Source: Chloroflexota bacterium (GTDB lineage Bacteria; Chloroflexota; Dehalococcoidia; UBA2979). From it: 49,098 nucleotides of DNA. The stretch spans positions 78,475-127,572 of the forward strand of contig QGNP01000003.1 of NCBI GenBank assembly GCA_003228125.1, given 5' to 3'. Positions within the stretch are counted from its first letter, which is position 1. Every line of letters starts with the position of its first letter. Positions 17,977 through 26,025 of this stretch are shown here, piece after piece. The notes beneath the pieces are model-generated. The model was not told the DNA's origin, did no database searches, and worked only from the letters and a program-made list of their open reading frames with translations. Both the position numbers and the translations under genes were made by a program.

Positions 17977-18630
17977 ATGACTTCAGATAAAAAAAAGAAC
18001 CAAGTAACAAAATTAGTTAGCATCATTAATGAAGCTGAGGCTGCTATCTCTATAAATTATGAAGGATTGAAAGTATTTCAAGTAGAAGAGTTAAGAGATA
18101 ATTTAAGAGAAGTAGATGGGCAATTTAATGTTATAAAAAATACTCTTTTTAGAATTGCGACTTCAAATTCTAAAAGAGACGAACTAAACGAATTAATTGA
18201 TGGACCAACAGCAATAATTACTACAAAAAAAGATGTAGTCGCTCCAACAAAAGTTTTATTTGACTTTTTAAAAGCTAATGAAGGCGCACTTAAAATAAAT
18301 AAAGGATTCTATTTTGGCAATATAGTTGACGCAACCTACATAAAAGAAATTTCAAAAATTCCTGCAAAAGAAACACTACTTGCAAAATTTTGCGCACAGC
18401 TAGTCATGCCATTAATGAAATTTATGAATTTAAGTACTAGTACGACAAGCAAATTTCAATTACTACTCAAGTCAAGAATTGAGCAAGTAGCCAACAACCC
18501 AGAAACAGCAGTTGCTGATAAAGCAGTTGCTGATAAAGCAGTTGCTGATAAAGCAGTTGCTGATAAAGCAGTTGCTGATAAAGCAGTTGCTGATAAAGCA
18601 GTTGCTGATAAAGATGATGCAAGTGTTTAA
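17977..18630 (+). CDS. rplJ: 50S ribosomal protein L10 (uL10) with a repeated C-terminal tail
   Basis: From ATG 17977 the protein has 217 residues. An upstream in-frame TTG at 17926 would place the start inside the L10 leader, so it is rejected. Family features include NQVTKLVSIINEAEAAISINYEGL, the FNVIKNTLFRIA RNA-binding helix and LIDGPTAI. The C-terminal helical part normally binds L12 dimers. Here the protein ends in seven perfect copies of AVADK (residues 178-212) followed by DDASV. L10 anchors the L12 stalk that recruits translation GTPases, and its level is probably set by the leader just upstream. The repeated tail is unusual. Confidence 0.95.
   Translation: MTSDKKKNQVTKLVSIINEAEAAISINYEGLKVFQVEELRDNLREVDGQFNVIKNTLFRIATSNSKRDELNELIDGPTAIITTKKDVVAPTKVLFDFLKANEGALKINKGFYFGNIVDATYIKEISKIPAKETLLAKFCAQLVMPLMKFMNLSTSTTSKFQLLLKSRIEQVANNPETAVADKAVADKAVADKAVADKAVADKAVADKAVADKDDASV
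18508..18612 (+). repeat. Seven perfect 15-bp tandem repeats inside rplJ
   Basis: The unit GCAGTTGCTGATAAA is repeated seven times with no base difference and encodes AVADK each time. The length is a multiple of three, so gain or loss of units would change only the tail length. Complete identity at the DNA level, including third codon positions, points to recent expansion by slippage or recombination. Confidence 0.97.
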
Positions 18631-18663
18631 AATGGTTAATTAAAATATATGAAAGGTAATATA

Positions 18664-19041
18664 ATGGCAGACAAAGTTAATGATGTTTTAAGTATTATAA
18701 AAGAAATGACAATTATAGAACTAAATGATCTAAACAAAGCAATGGAAGAAGAATTTGGCGTAGTCGCTATTGCTCCTGTTGCTGCAGGTGCAGGTGGAGC
18801 ATCAACAGATGCAGATGCTGTAACTGCAAAAGACTCATTCACAGTAATACTAAAAGAAATTGGTGCGAATAAAATCAATGTTATTAAAGCAGTAAGATCG
18901 CTCACGACCCTTGGTCTTAAAGAAGCAAAAGATCTTGTAGAAAGTGCTCCTAAGGCAGTAAAAGAAAATATTGGACAAAAGGATGCTGATGAAGCTAAGG
19001 CAGCATTAGAAGAGGCTGGAGCAACAGTAGAGTTGCAATAA
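18664..19041 (+). CDS. rplL: 50S ribosomal protein L7/L12 (bL12)
   Basis: This 125-residue protein starts at ATG 18664, with GAAAGG seven bases upstream; an earlier in-frame ATG at 18649 would place that ribosome site inside the gene. The N-terminal dimerisation domain ([27 protein letters not shown]) is joined by an Ala/Gly-rich hinge to the globular C-terminal domain. The latter has [41 protein letters not shown] and ends in [10 protein letters not shown]. Multiple L12 dimers bind the L10 tail and stimulate elongation-factor GTPases. It is probably co-controlled with rplJ through the leader. Confidence 0.97.
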   Translation: MADKVNDVLSIIKEMTIIELNDLNKAMEEEFGVVAIAPVAAGAGGASTDADAVTAKDSFTVILKEIGANKINVIKAVRSLTTLGLKEAKDLVESAPKAVKENIGQKDADEAKAALEEAGATVELQ

Positions 19042-19111
19042 AATCAGTCATTTATTACTATATTATCACTGCTAATAAAAATACAGTAAGAAATTATGAA
19101 TAATAAATATC

Positions 19112-19693
19112 ATGATATGTTCATTTTGTAACCAAGAAGCAAGAAATAACTGCGCATCATGCAATAGATCCTTTTGCAGTGATTGCGGCGACGTTATATG
19201 CAAGGAATGCTCTAGTCCCAAAATAAATAATAACGAAATACTGCTATACAAAGGATCGTTAATTTCATTACTAGTTGGATCTGTATTTTTTATATGGTTC
19301 GTAATTGGGGGACAAAATTCCATCAAAGATATGAATGAAATCAAGCAACAAATTATTATACAAAATACTAGTCAAGATACATTGGCAAAAGAGGAAGTCA
19401 CTGTTCCTGTTATTATTCCTGTAATTATACCGATACAAAAAAAAATAGAAGAAGAAAAGATAGAAGAGGAAAAGATAGAAGAGCCATCTGAAAAAAAAGA
19501 TACTCTAGTAGAAAAAGAATTATATGAATTTTATAAAGTTCAAGATGGTGACTCATTGTATGCAATTGCAATAAAATTTATAGTTTTAGGTTACGACATA
19601 GAAGTATTTTTAGAAGAAATTATTAAATTAAATGAATTAAACAATCCAAACGACCTGCAAATTGGCCAACTAATTAGATTGCCAAACAACTAA
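19112..19693 (+). CDS. Cysteine-cluster, single-pass membrane protein with a C-terminal LysM domain
   Basis: This is a 193-residue protein. Residues 3-33 hold eight cysteines in CxxC pairs (C3/C6, C14/C17, C22/C25, C30/C33), like a B-box or double zinc-binding cluster. A membrane segment spans about 47-66. A flexible Val/Pro/Ile stretch and a Lys/Glu-rich linker with repeated KIEEE follow. From about residue 143 a LysM fold begins (YKVQDGDSLYAIAIKF, then LNNPNDLQIGQLIRLP), which binds peptidoglycan-type glycans. The likely topology is a cytoplasmic zinc cluster and an extracytoplasmic LysM. No clear ribosome site is visible. Role unknown, perhaps linking an intracellular process to the cell wall. 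Confidence 0.75.
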   Translation: MICSFCNQEARNNCASCNRSFCSDCGDVICKECSSPKINNNEILLYKGSLISLLVGSVFFIWFVIGGQNSIKDMNEIKQQIIIQNTSQDTLAKEEVTVPVIIPVIIPIQKKIEEEKIEEEKIEEPSEKKDTLVEKELYEFYKVQDGDSLYAIAIKFIVLGYDIEVFLEEIIKLNELNNPNDLQIGQLIRLPNN

Positions 19694-19721
19694 CATCATA
19701 AATATTTTACATGGAAAATCA

Positions 19722-20159
19722 ATGGATCGCCAAAAAATTAATCTATTAAAAGATCCTGAAATTATTTTTTATACTACAGCAGCAATAGCTTCGTTATTTA
19801 TATCAATTTTTTTTCTACTGGAAGTATTAAAAGGCAACAATGGTTCAATTTTAGGTTTATTATTTTTTATAATTATTACTATATCTTGCTTTTATCAATC
19901 TTACATTAATATTAACGATCAACTATTAGGACCACAAATAATAGAAGGTGAATTAATGCACAGCTGGAAAAGTCAAGGTATTTTTTCAATGGGCAGAAGC
20001 ACCTATATTAAAATCAATGACAAAATATTTCTTATTTCAAATACATTATTTAAGAAGATTCCAATTGATTCGAATCTTTCAATTACTTATTGGCCATATT
20101 CAAAGACAATTATCAGTATCAAATTGCTGGAAGAAACAAAAAAAGAGGAAAAAAATTGA
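19722..20159 (+). CDS. Small membrane protein of unknown function
   Basis: The protein has 145 residues. Two hydrophobic segments lie at about residues 15-36 and 43-61, separated by a short KGNNGS turn, suggesting two membrane passes. A C-terminal domain of about 75 residues has mixed beta character (IIEGELMHSWKSQG, YIKINDKIFLIS, LSITYWPYSKTIISI), recalling a small OB- or PH-like fold, though no family is recognised. The gene ends with TGA overlapping the TTG start of the CvpA-like gene, so the two are coupled. It is the second of three consecutive membrane-protein genes. Confidence 0.65.
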   Translation: MDRQKINLLKDPEIIFYTTAAIASLFISIFFLLEVLKGNNGSILGLLFFIIITISCFYQSYININDQLLGPQIIEGELMHSWKSQGIFSMGRSTYIKINDKIFLISNTLFKKIPIDSNLSITYWPYSKTIISIKLLEETKKEEKN

Positions 20160-20659
20160 ATATTATTGACTATATTGTATTGTCTACTCTTTTATGGTTT
20201 GCGTATAAAGGATTCCGTAATGGCATTATTCTCGAGCTTGCAACAAGCGCTGGAATTGTAATAGGAATAATTTTAGCAAAAACATACTATCTAACTTTAT
20301 CAAAAAATATTGATTTTTTACTTAACAATGATAGTCTCGGGATGGTAGTGTCGTTCATTTGTTTGTTTATATCGACAATTATTCTTGCAAATATAGCTGG
20401 AATACTCCTGAAGAAAATCATCAATTTAATTTTTCTTGGTATTTTTGACAAATTATTAGGCTCAATATTTGGAGTTGTTAAAGCAGTAATTATTATAAAA
20501 ATTTCTTTTATTCTTTTACTTGCACTACCTGGCAATAATACTATTTATGATTCTGTATATAATAGTTGGACAAATATCAATGTTGGCTCATCAAAAATTC
20601 AATATCTTAAAAAGATTACTGACTACCTGCCAAAAGAGTTTATAAATAAATTAAATTAA
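20156..20659 (+). CDS. cvpA: CvpA family membrane protein
   Basis: From TTG 20156 the protein has 167 residues. The frame stays open upstream to 20090, but AGAGGAA sits six bases before this TTG, the start overlaps the previous stop as TTGA, and the family starts with NxxDxxV, here NIIDYIV. The N-terminal KGFRNGIILELATSAGIVIGIILA and four hydrophobic segments match the CvpA (colicin V production) family, inner-membrane proteins tied to envelope homeostasis with no settled biochemical role. The gene converges on a minus-strand gene and overlaps its end by four bases. Confidence 0.8.
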   Translation: MNIIDYIVLSTLLWFAYKGFRNGIILELATSAGIVIGIILAKTYYLTLSKNIDFLLNNDSLGMVVSFICLFISTIILANIAGILLKKIINLIFLGIFDKLLGSIFGVVKAVIIIKISFILLLALPGNNTIYDSVYNSWTNINVGSSKIQYLKKITDYLPKEFINKLN

Positions 20660-21411
20660 TAAAATGATTGGTCTTTTTTATCAGTAATTAATGTATATGG
20701 CCTCATATTTAATTCATCACGGATAGAGATGAGTGTTTTTAAGCAAGAAATCTCATCATCATAGCCAGTGTCTTTAATGATTGCTACCACATTTTCTCCG
20801 CTTTCAAGAAATTCTGGAAAATCATTATTAATGTCCTTGCGTAACCCCTTCCACATACTAGCTGGATGCTGCAAAGAATATTTTGCATAAATCATTGCAA
20901 AGAATTGATGTACTGGACTACCTTTTGAAATAAAACTATCATCTGATCCTCTGTCTAGCATTGATAACAAATCTTTAAAACCTTGGTGCCTATTGGAATT
21001 TTCCCATTTCATATTAAATTTAATATCTTTCATTAAATTTTCTGCATTTAAACTCAAAACAAGTTCTTTTAAAGTTGTTCTAGCCAACAGAGATCCTTCC
21101 AAGTCCTTTTCGGATTCATTACGTACTACATCAGGATAGTTATCAATTCTTTGATGTACGTGACAAAGCGCAGTGCCAAATATATGAGGTAACGCATGAG
21201 TAGGTACATCAGATCTAATATAAATATATGGATTGCCGTCCATCCATTTTATTCTAGACAGCAAACCATCCTTTTGTGGCAATACTGTTAATTTTTTCTC
21301 GGCATCACTTTTGTTTGTTTTATTTTTAGCATAAGAATTGGCCAACTTAAGTAAGACAGTCTCAAAAAGAGAATCTACTTGATTGCCAATTTCTCTCTCT
21401 AATATTTTCAT
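20656..21411 (-). CDS. Conserved-looking protein of unknown function, 251 residues
   Basis: The ATG at 21411 has AGGA five bases upstream and is preferred over an in-frame ATG at 21438 that lacks a ribosome site. There is no signal peptide or membrane segment. The protein is mixed helical, with a central stretch THALPHIFGTALCHVHQR that has several histidines around a helix; this could be a metal site, but it does not match HExxH. A C-terminal part with ISIRDELNMRPYTLITDKK looks globular. I recognise no family. It converges on the CvpA gene and lies downstream of pheA, 62-90 bases away on the same strand, possibly in one transcript. Confidence 0.65.
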   Translation of the reverse strand: MKILEREIGNQVDSLFETVLLKLANSYAKNKTNKSDAEKKLTVLPQKDGLLSRIKWMDGNPYIYIRSDVPTHALPHIFGTALCHVHQRIDNYPDVVRNESEKDLEGSLLARTTLKELVLSLNAENLMKDIKFNMKWENSNRHQGFKDLLSMLDRGSDDSFISKGSPVHQFFAMIYAKYSLQHPASMWKGLRKDINNDFPEFLESGENVVAIIKDTGYDDEISCLKTLISIRDELNMRPYTLITDKKDQSFY

Positions 21412-21500
21412 TTTTTTCCTGACTACAAAAACCATCATAAAAAATTATTAGATTTATTCTACCTACTTATGCTGATAAAAGCCTCTAAATTAAAAAAAAA

Positions 21501-22331
21501 TCAAACTACAAATTTTGGATAGGAACCAATAATTTTAACCCAATCTGCAATTTTTTTTATTTCTAATATTACTTCATTCAAATGCATATCTTGATAATGA
21601 GCATCAACATCTATTAAAAAAACATATGTTCCTAGCATAGATTTCGTTGGCCTTGATTCAATTTTTGTCAAATTAAGATTATTATTAGAAAATAATTGTA
21701 AAATTTCAACTAAAGAACCAGGTCTATCGTGTTGAGCGGTAAATGCAATTGATGTTTTGTCATTACCTGAAGGTTCATTGTCATTCTTTCCAATTATTAC
21801 AAATCTAGTAAAATTATCTTGACTGTCAGCAAAGTCATCTTTAATTACCTTTGCATGATAAAGATCAGCAGCATACTTTGTAGCAATTGCAGCAGATTGA
21901 TTTTCTTTCATTGCTGACTCTACAGCTGTTGCTGTAGAAGAAGATGATATTAATTTCATATTCTTAGATAAAGATGCTATTGAATTTCTACATTGAGCAA
22001 GGGCCTGTGGATGTGAAAAAATAAATCTAACTTGATCAATTTTAAGATTAATTGGCCCTACTAAAAGATGATTAATTCGTAAGACTAGTTCATCAAAAAT
22101 TTTAAGATCGTTATTGGGGTCGATCAAAATATCTAAAACTTCATTAATAGGACCTTCTAGTGAATTTTCTATGGCACAGATAGCAAAATCAGACAAATCA
22201 TTTTTTATATTTAAAATAGCTTCAGTCATTGTAGATGTTGCAATAAGTTCTGCGACTGGATCATATTGAAATGCAGCAAATTCAGAATTAGTACCCTCTG
22301 GACCTAAATAACTAATACTTTTTCTATTCAT
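21501..22331 (-). CDS. pheA: Prephenate dehydratase
   Basis: This 276-residue cytoplasmic enzyme converts prephenate to phenylpyruvate for phenylalanine synthesis. The N-terminus YLGPEGTNSEFAA, the CAIENSLEGPINEVLD segment, and the catalytic Thr-Arg-Phe in DNFTRFVIIG match monofunctional PheA. A C-terminal ACT domain (AFTAQHDRPGSLVEILQLFSNNNLNLTKIESRPTK) is intact, including the ESRP element that binds phenylalanine for feedback inhibition. Chorismate mutase is not fused. The start overlaps the end of the upstream phosphoesterase gene by eight bases, suggesting a shared transcript. Nine T residues follow its stop codon, but only an imperfect stem precedes them. Confidence 0.95.
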   Translation of the reverse strand: MNRKSISYLGPEGTNSEFAAFQYDPVAELIATSTMTEAILNIKNDLSDFAICAIENSLEGPINEVLDILIDPNNDLKIFDELVLRINHLLVGPINLKIDQVRFIFSHPQALAQCRNSIASLSKNMKLISSSSTATAVESAMKENQSAAIATKYAADLYHAKVIKDDFADSQDNFTRFVIIGKNDNEPSGNDKTSIAFTAQHDRPGSLVEILQLFSNNNLNLTKIESRPTKSMLGTYVFLIDVDAHYQDMHLNEVILEIKKIADWVKIIGSYPKFVV

Positions 22332-22902
22332 GAAGTGCCTCTATCCACATATCAACTGGTTGTGAGTTAAATAATTGTATAAAACCAACAGTACCCAGTT
22401 GAGTATTAAAATTATATGGCAAAATAGGCGAGCCTGAATTAATTACTACAGAAGAATTAAAAATATTTTTTATAATTGGTACATGAGTATCGCCTGCTAC
22501 AACTATATCAACAACTTGATTAAATTTTTCAATCATTTGTTGATGAGCACTAATTCCTAACTTAGGATCATGCAGAAAAGAATGAGTAAGTCCAATAGAC
22601 AGAGAGTCAATAAAAATAATTTGATTCTCTGAAATATAACGATCCTCGACAAGCAATGGCCTTCCGCTACTACCATCGTCACCATTGCCACGACAAGCAA
22701 CTGTCGTAGCAATGGTTTCTAGTTCTTTCAAAACAGAAATATTGTGCATATCACCAGCATGCAAGATTAAATCTACATCCTTAAAAATATTATAAACTTC
22801 TGGCCATAAAGAATCTTTTGCTTCAGGAATATGAGTATCAGATATTAAGCCTATAAGACTTATTTCATTAAAAACATGCTTGCCTAGTATATTTTTTTTC
22901 AT
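22324..22902 (-). CDS. Metallophosphoesterase, YfcE/MJ0936 family
   Basis: The protein has 192 residues, with the calcineurin-like motifs in order: ISDTHIP (D and H), LILHAGDMHNI (GD), RGNGDDG in place of the usual GNCD, then GLTHSF, VVAGDTHVP (GHTH variant) and INSGSP. This fits small YfcE-type phosphodiesterases with two metals. Such enzymes act on phosphodiesters such as bis-p-nitrophenyl phosphate in vitro; natural substrates are mostly unknown. It leads a minus-strand unit with pheA and the 251-residue unknown, and is divergent from pdxS. Confidence 0.85.
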   Translation of the reverse strand: MKKNILGKHVFNEISLIGLISDTHIPEAKDSLWPEVYNIFKDVDLILHAGDMHNISVLKELETIATTVACRGNGDDGSSGRPLLVEDRYISENQIIFIDSLSIGLTHSFLHDPKLGISAHQQMIEKFNQVVDIVVAGDTHVPIIKNIFNSSVVINSGSPILPYNFNTQLGTVGFIQLFNSQPVDMWIEALHE

Positions 22903-22939
22903 AAGACTAACTTTTTAATATTCATTCACATATTTTAAC

Positions 22940-22967
22940 ATACGAACATATATAATTATCTTCGTAT
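22940..22967. promoter_or_regulatory. Inverted repeat in the divergent promoter region before pdxS (possible operator)
   Basis: ATACGAA at 22940-22946 and TTCGTAT at 22961-22967 are exact reverse complements spaced by 14 bases. They sit in the 144-base gap between the divergent phosphoesterase and pdxS genes, where promoters for both directions must lie. A -10-like TATACT for pdxS is at 23009-23014, with only a weak -35. A dimeric regulator site is conceivable, but nothing identifies the protein. Confidence 0.3.
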
Positions 22968-23046
22968 TTAGACGCCTATTAGATATTTTTATAAAGCAAC
23001 TTAATTAGTATACTAAAGAAAACAAGAATTTAATCAAAGGAAAACT

Positions 23047-23991
23047 ATGCCTACAAAAAATTCAAGACAAAAAAAAAGCAGTAAGTCCCATCAGATAAAC
23101 AACGTAGACAAAATTCACTTAAACAGGGGCTTAGCTCAGATGTTAAAAGGTGGCGTAATAATGGACGTTGTAACACCCCAACAAGCAATTTTAGCAGAAA
23201 AAGCAGGAGCATGTGCTGTAATGGCTCTAGAAAGAGTTCCATCGGACATTCGTGCAGATGGCGGAGTAGCACGAATGAGTCACGTTAAACTTGTTGAATC
23301 TATATGCAAGTCAGTATCAATCCCTGTAATGGCAAAAGCTCGTATAGGTCATTTTGTAGAAGCTCAGATTCTGGAATCAATTGGAGTAGATTATATTGAT
23401 GAATCAGAAGTTTTAAGTCCTGCAGATAATGACTTTCATATTATAAAAAATGATTTTAGTACTCCATTTGTATGCGGTGCAAAAAATCTAGGTGAGGCAT
23501 GTAGAAGAATTGAAGAAGGTGCGTCGATGATTAGGACAAAAGGCGAAGCAGGGACAGGGGACATAATAGAAGCAGTTAGGCACATGAGAACCATTAATAG
23601 AGAGATTGACTCTTTGTCTCGAATTAACTCAAACAAACTTAAAGAAACAGCTAAAGAGATGAGAGTTTCTATTGAACTTTTAAAAGAGATCCAAAAAATT
23701 AAAAAATTACCAGTTGTAAATTTTGCTGCCGGTGGAGTTGCAACGCCTGCGGACGCAGCCCTAATGATGCAGTTAGGAGCAGAGGGAGTTTTTGTTGGTT
23801 CAGGAATCTTTAAATCATCAAAAAATAAAACCGATCAATTGTTAATGGCAAAAAGTATTGTTTTAGCTGTTACTAACTATGACAACCCAAAAATTTTACA
23901 AGAAGCATCTCGCAAAACAATGGGATCAATGCGAGGCAACTCAGTAATGAGTCTTAATGAAAAAGAAAAATTTGCTAATCGTGGAAAATAA
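23047..23991 (+). CDS. pdxS: Pyridoxal 5'-phosphate synthase subunit PdxS
   Basis: This 314-residue barrel enzyme makes PLP from ribose 5-phosphate, glyceraldehyde 3-phosphate and ammonia. Catalytic Asp in GGVIMDVV, Lys in [10 protein letters not shown] and Lys in [11 protein letters not shown] are present, along with [18 protein letters not shown] and FVGSGIFKS. It begins with an extra basic stretch of about 20 residues before the conserved [13 protein letters not shown]. Ribosome site CAAAGGA lies six bases before the ATG. The partner glutaminase pdxT follows 15 bases later; the pair forms a 12+12 complex. The deoxyxylulose-independent B6 route is therefore used here. Confidence 0.97.
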   Translation: MPTKNSRQKKSSKSHQINNVDKIHLNRGLAQMLKGGVIMDVVTPQQAILAEKAGACAVMALERVPSDIRADGGVARMSHVKLVESICKSVSIPVMAKARIGHFVEAQILESIGVDYIDESEVLSPADNDFHIIKNDFSTPFVCGAKNLGEACRRIEEGASMIRTKGEAGTGDIIEAVRHMRTINREIDSLSRINSNKLKETAKEMRVSIELLKEIQKIKKLPVVNFAAGGVATPADAALMMQLGAEGVFVGSGIFKSSKNKTDQLLMAKSIVLAVTNYDNPKILQEASRKTMGSMRGNSVMSLNEKEKFANRGK

Positions 23992-24006
23992 CAAACAAAT
24001 TAATTT

Positions 24007-24603
24007 ATGAAAAAAAAATTGAATAAAAAAATCATTATCGGTGTTCTGGCTCTTCAAGGAAGTTTTACTGAGCACGTAACCGCGCTCAAAAAATTAAAAA
24101 TTGAAACTCTGTTAATTAAAGAAGCCCAACACATAGATAGCGTCGATGGTTTAATTATTCCAGGAGGAGAAAGTACTGCAATATTAAAATTAATGAACGA
24201 AAATAAAATTACACATATTCTAAAAAAATATATTTTGAATGGACTTCCTGTTTGGGGAACATGCGCAGGAGCCATATTGTTGGCAAAAAAAGTTACAGGT
24301 TTAAATAAAGCCACCCTAGGAGTAATAGACATAGAAATCATTAGAAATGCTTATGGACGTCAGAATGATTCATTTAAAGAAAGTGTGAGAATACCTAAAA
24401 TTCAAGAAAACCAATTCCCTGGAATCTTTATAAGATCTCCTAAAATTATAAAGATAGCTAAAGACATAGCCATTTTTGGAAAAATTAGAAATAAAGAAAT
24501 TGTTGGAGTAGAGCATGGCAATATTTTAGCAACAACCTTTCATCCAGAACTAAGCAATAACTTAAGAATTCATCAATACTTCATAGATAAAATAAAATCA
24601 TAA
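24007..24603 (+). CDS. pdxT: Pyridoxal 5'-phosphate synthase glutaminase subunit PdxT
   Basis: This 198-residue class I glutamine amidotransferase supplies ammonia to PdxS. The N-terminal GVLALQGSFTEH, the oxyanion segment IIPGGES, the nucleophile Cys in WGTCAGAILL, and the His and Glu of the triad in FHPELS are all present, as is the FIRSPKI-type segment of the family. The first eight residues are Lys/Asn-rich with no clear ribosome site, so the exact start is less certain than the product. It is followed 36 bases later by the Ycf45-like ATPase gene. Confidence 0.95.
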   Translation: MKKKLNKKIIIGVLALQGSFTEHVTALKKLKIETLLIKEAQHIDSVDGLIIPGGESTAILKLMNENKITHILKKYILNGLPVWGTCAGAILLAKKVTGLNKATLGVIDIEIIRNAYGRQNDSFKESVRIPKIQENQFPGIFIRSPKIIKIAKDIAIFGKIRNKEIVGVEHGNILATTFHPELSNNLRIHQYFIDKIKS

Positions 24604-24639
24604 GCATCAAAATCAATAATAAAGTAAAATATTTATAAT

Positions 24640-26025
24640 ATGAAAAATGAAAAAGAATTAGCTAAAGAAATTAATCAATTGATTAAAATTCTTCCTCTAA
24701 CTATTCAAAAAAAATTAAAAAAATTAAACGAAGATGAACTTATTGAAGTGATCGTAGATCTAGGTAGGCCAATAATAGCACGGCTCAAGGACGAAGAAAT
24801 TTTTTTAACTGACAAACCTGCAACTGCTAGAAACATACTCGAAATTACTAAAAATTTATCACCTTTTGGAGATGATAATCGAGCAGGGATAGAAAAAACT
24901 CTTCATAGGATTTCTGCCATACGAAACAGAAAACAAAAAATAATAGGTATCACAGCACGCATTGGTAGAAGCGTAGAAGGTTCAGCAGAGTTTATACAAG
25001 ATTATGCAAAACAAGGACAAAGTATTTTATTATTAGGTAAACCAGGAATTGGTAAAACCACGATGCTGAGAGAACTTGCAAGAATTTCTGCAGATGATTT
25101 ACTAAAAAGAGTTATAATTGTAGATACTTCTAATGAAATTGCAGGAGACGGTGACATTCCTCACTACGGCATAGGGAATGCTCGACGAATGCAAGTAGAA
25201 AAAACAAACATGCAACATAAAGTTATGATAGAGGCAGTAGAAAACCATAACCCAGAAGTCATAGTCATTGATGAAATCAGTACAAAAGAAGAAGCAGAGG
25301 CAGCAAGAACTATCGCTGAAAGGGGTGTTCAATTAATAGCAACAGCTCATGGTAACAAGCTTACAAATTTAATGCAAAATCCAACATTATGTGATTTAGT
25401 AGGAGGCATTGAGCCGGTGACATTAGGAGACGAAGAAGCAAAAAGAAGAGGAACGCAAAAAATCGTTTTAGAAAGAAGAAGTCCACCAACATTCAATACG
25501 TTAGTTGAAATACAATCATTTACAAGCGTTGCTGTATATCAAGATATTGGAACAACCATAGACAAAATATTAAGAGGTGTAGAAATTGAACCAGAACACA
25601 GAGGCATTAGTCCCATAATTGAAAAATCTATAAAAATTAATAGAACAGAAACATTTATTGATTATCCAGAAAAGATAGAAAATTTAAAAAAAATTCATCC
25701 CTATGCAATTGATAAAAATAGAATAGAAGAAGTAATATCAACGGCAATGTTACCATACACAATTACAGATAAAATAAAGAATGCAGATTTAGTACTAACG
25801 TTAAGGCCATATTATAGAAGAAAAAAAGGACCATTAAAAGAAGCAGAGGCGAACAATATACCTATACACGTTTTAAGAAATAACACAAAAAATCAAATTC
25901 TACAGGTTCTTTCAAAACTAACAATAGAAAATAATGAAAAACAAAAAAAGAGCAAAGAACTCAATTTGAACAAAAAAACAGAAGAACAAACCCTCCAACA
26001 GAAACTTGAGCAACAGTATGGCTAA
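24640..26025 (+). CDS. Ycf45-like AAA ATPase (SpoIIIAA/R3H-type P-loop protein)
   Basis: This is a 461-residue protein. Residues about 20-110 form an N-terminal helical domain. A Walker A loop GKPGIGKTT lies near residues 131-140 and is followed by IIVDTSNEIAGDGDIPH. A Walker B-like VIVIDEIS comes next, then the arginine-rich ERGVQLIATAHGN region. These match the family that includes plastid/cyanobacterial Ycf45 and Chloroflexota single-strand nucleic-acid-binding R3H ATPases. No R3H motif is evident in the C-terminal tail, which is Lys/Asn/Gln-rich. The precise role is not established; nucleic-acid work is likely. The stop overlaps the tmk start by eight bases. Confidence 0.8.
   Translation: MKNEKELAKEINQLIKILPLTIQKKLKKLNEDELIEVIVDLGRPIIARLKDEEIFLTDKPATARNILEITKNLSPFGDDNRAGIEKTLHRISAIRNRKQKIIGITARIGRSVEGSAEFIQDYAKQGQSILLLGKPGIGKTTMLRELARISADDLLKRVIIVDTSNEIAGDGDIPHYGIGNARRMQVEKTNMQHKVMIEAVENHNPEVIVIDEISTKEEAEAARTIAERGVQLIATAHGNKLTNLMQNPTLCDLVGGIEPVTLGDEEAKRRGTQKIVLERRSPPTFNTLVEIQSFTSVAVYQDIGTTIDKILRGVEIEPEHRGISPIIEKSIKINRTETFIDYPEKIENLKKIHPYAIDKNRIEEVISTAMLPYTITDKIKNADLVLTLRPYYRRKKGPLKEAEANNIPIHVLRNNTKNQILQVLSKLTIENNEKQKKSKELNLNKKTEEQTLQQKLEQQYG

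Noticed and set aside
18508-18612. CRISPR-like array
   Set aside because: The repeats have no spacers and are in frame inside rplJ; they are a coding tandem repeat.
21480-21512. Intrinsic terminator after pheA (nine T residues on the minus strand)
   Set aside because: The bases before the T run form only an imperfect, AT-rich stem with a bulge; not strong enough to list.
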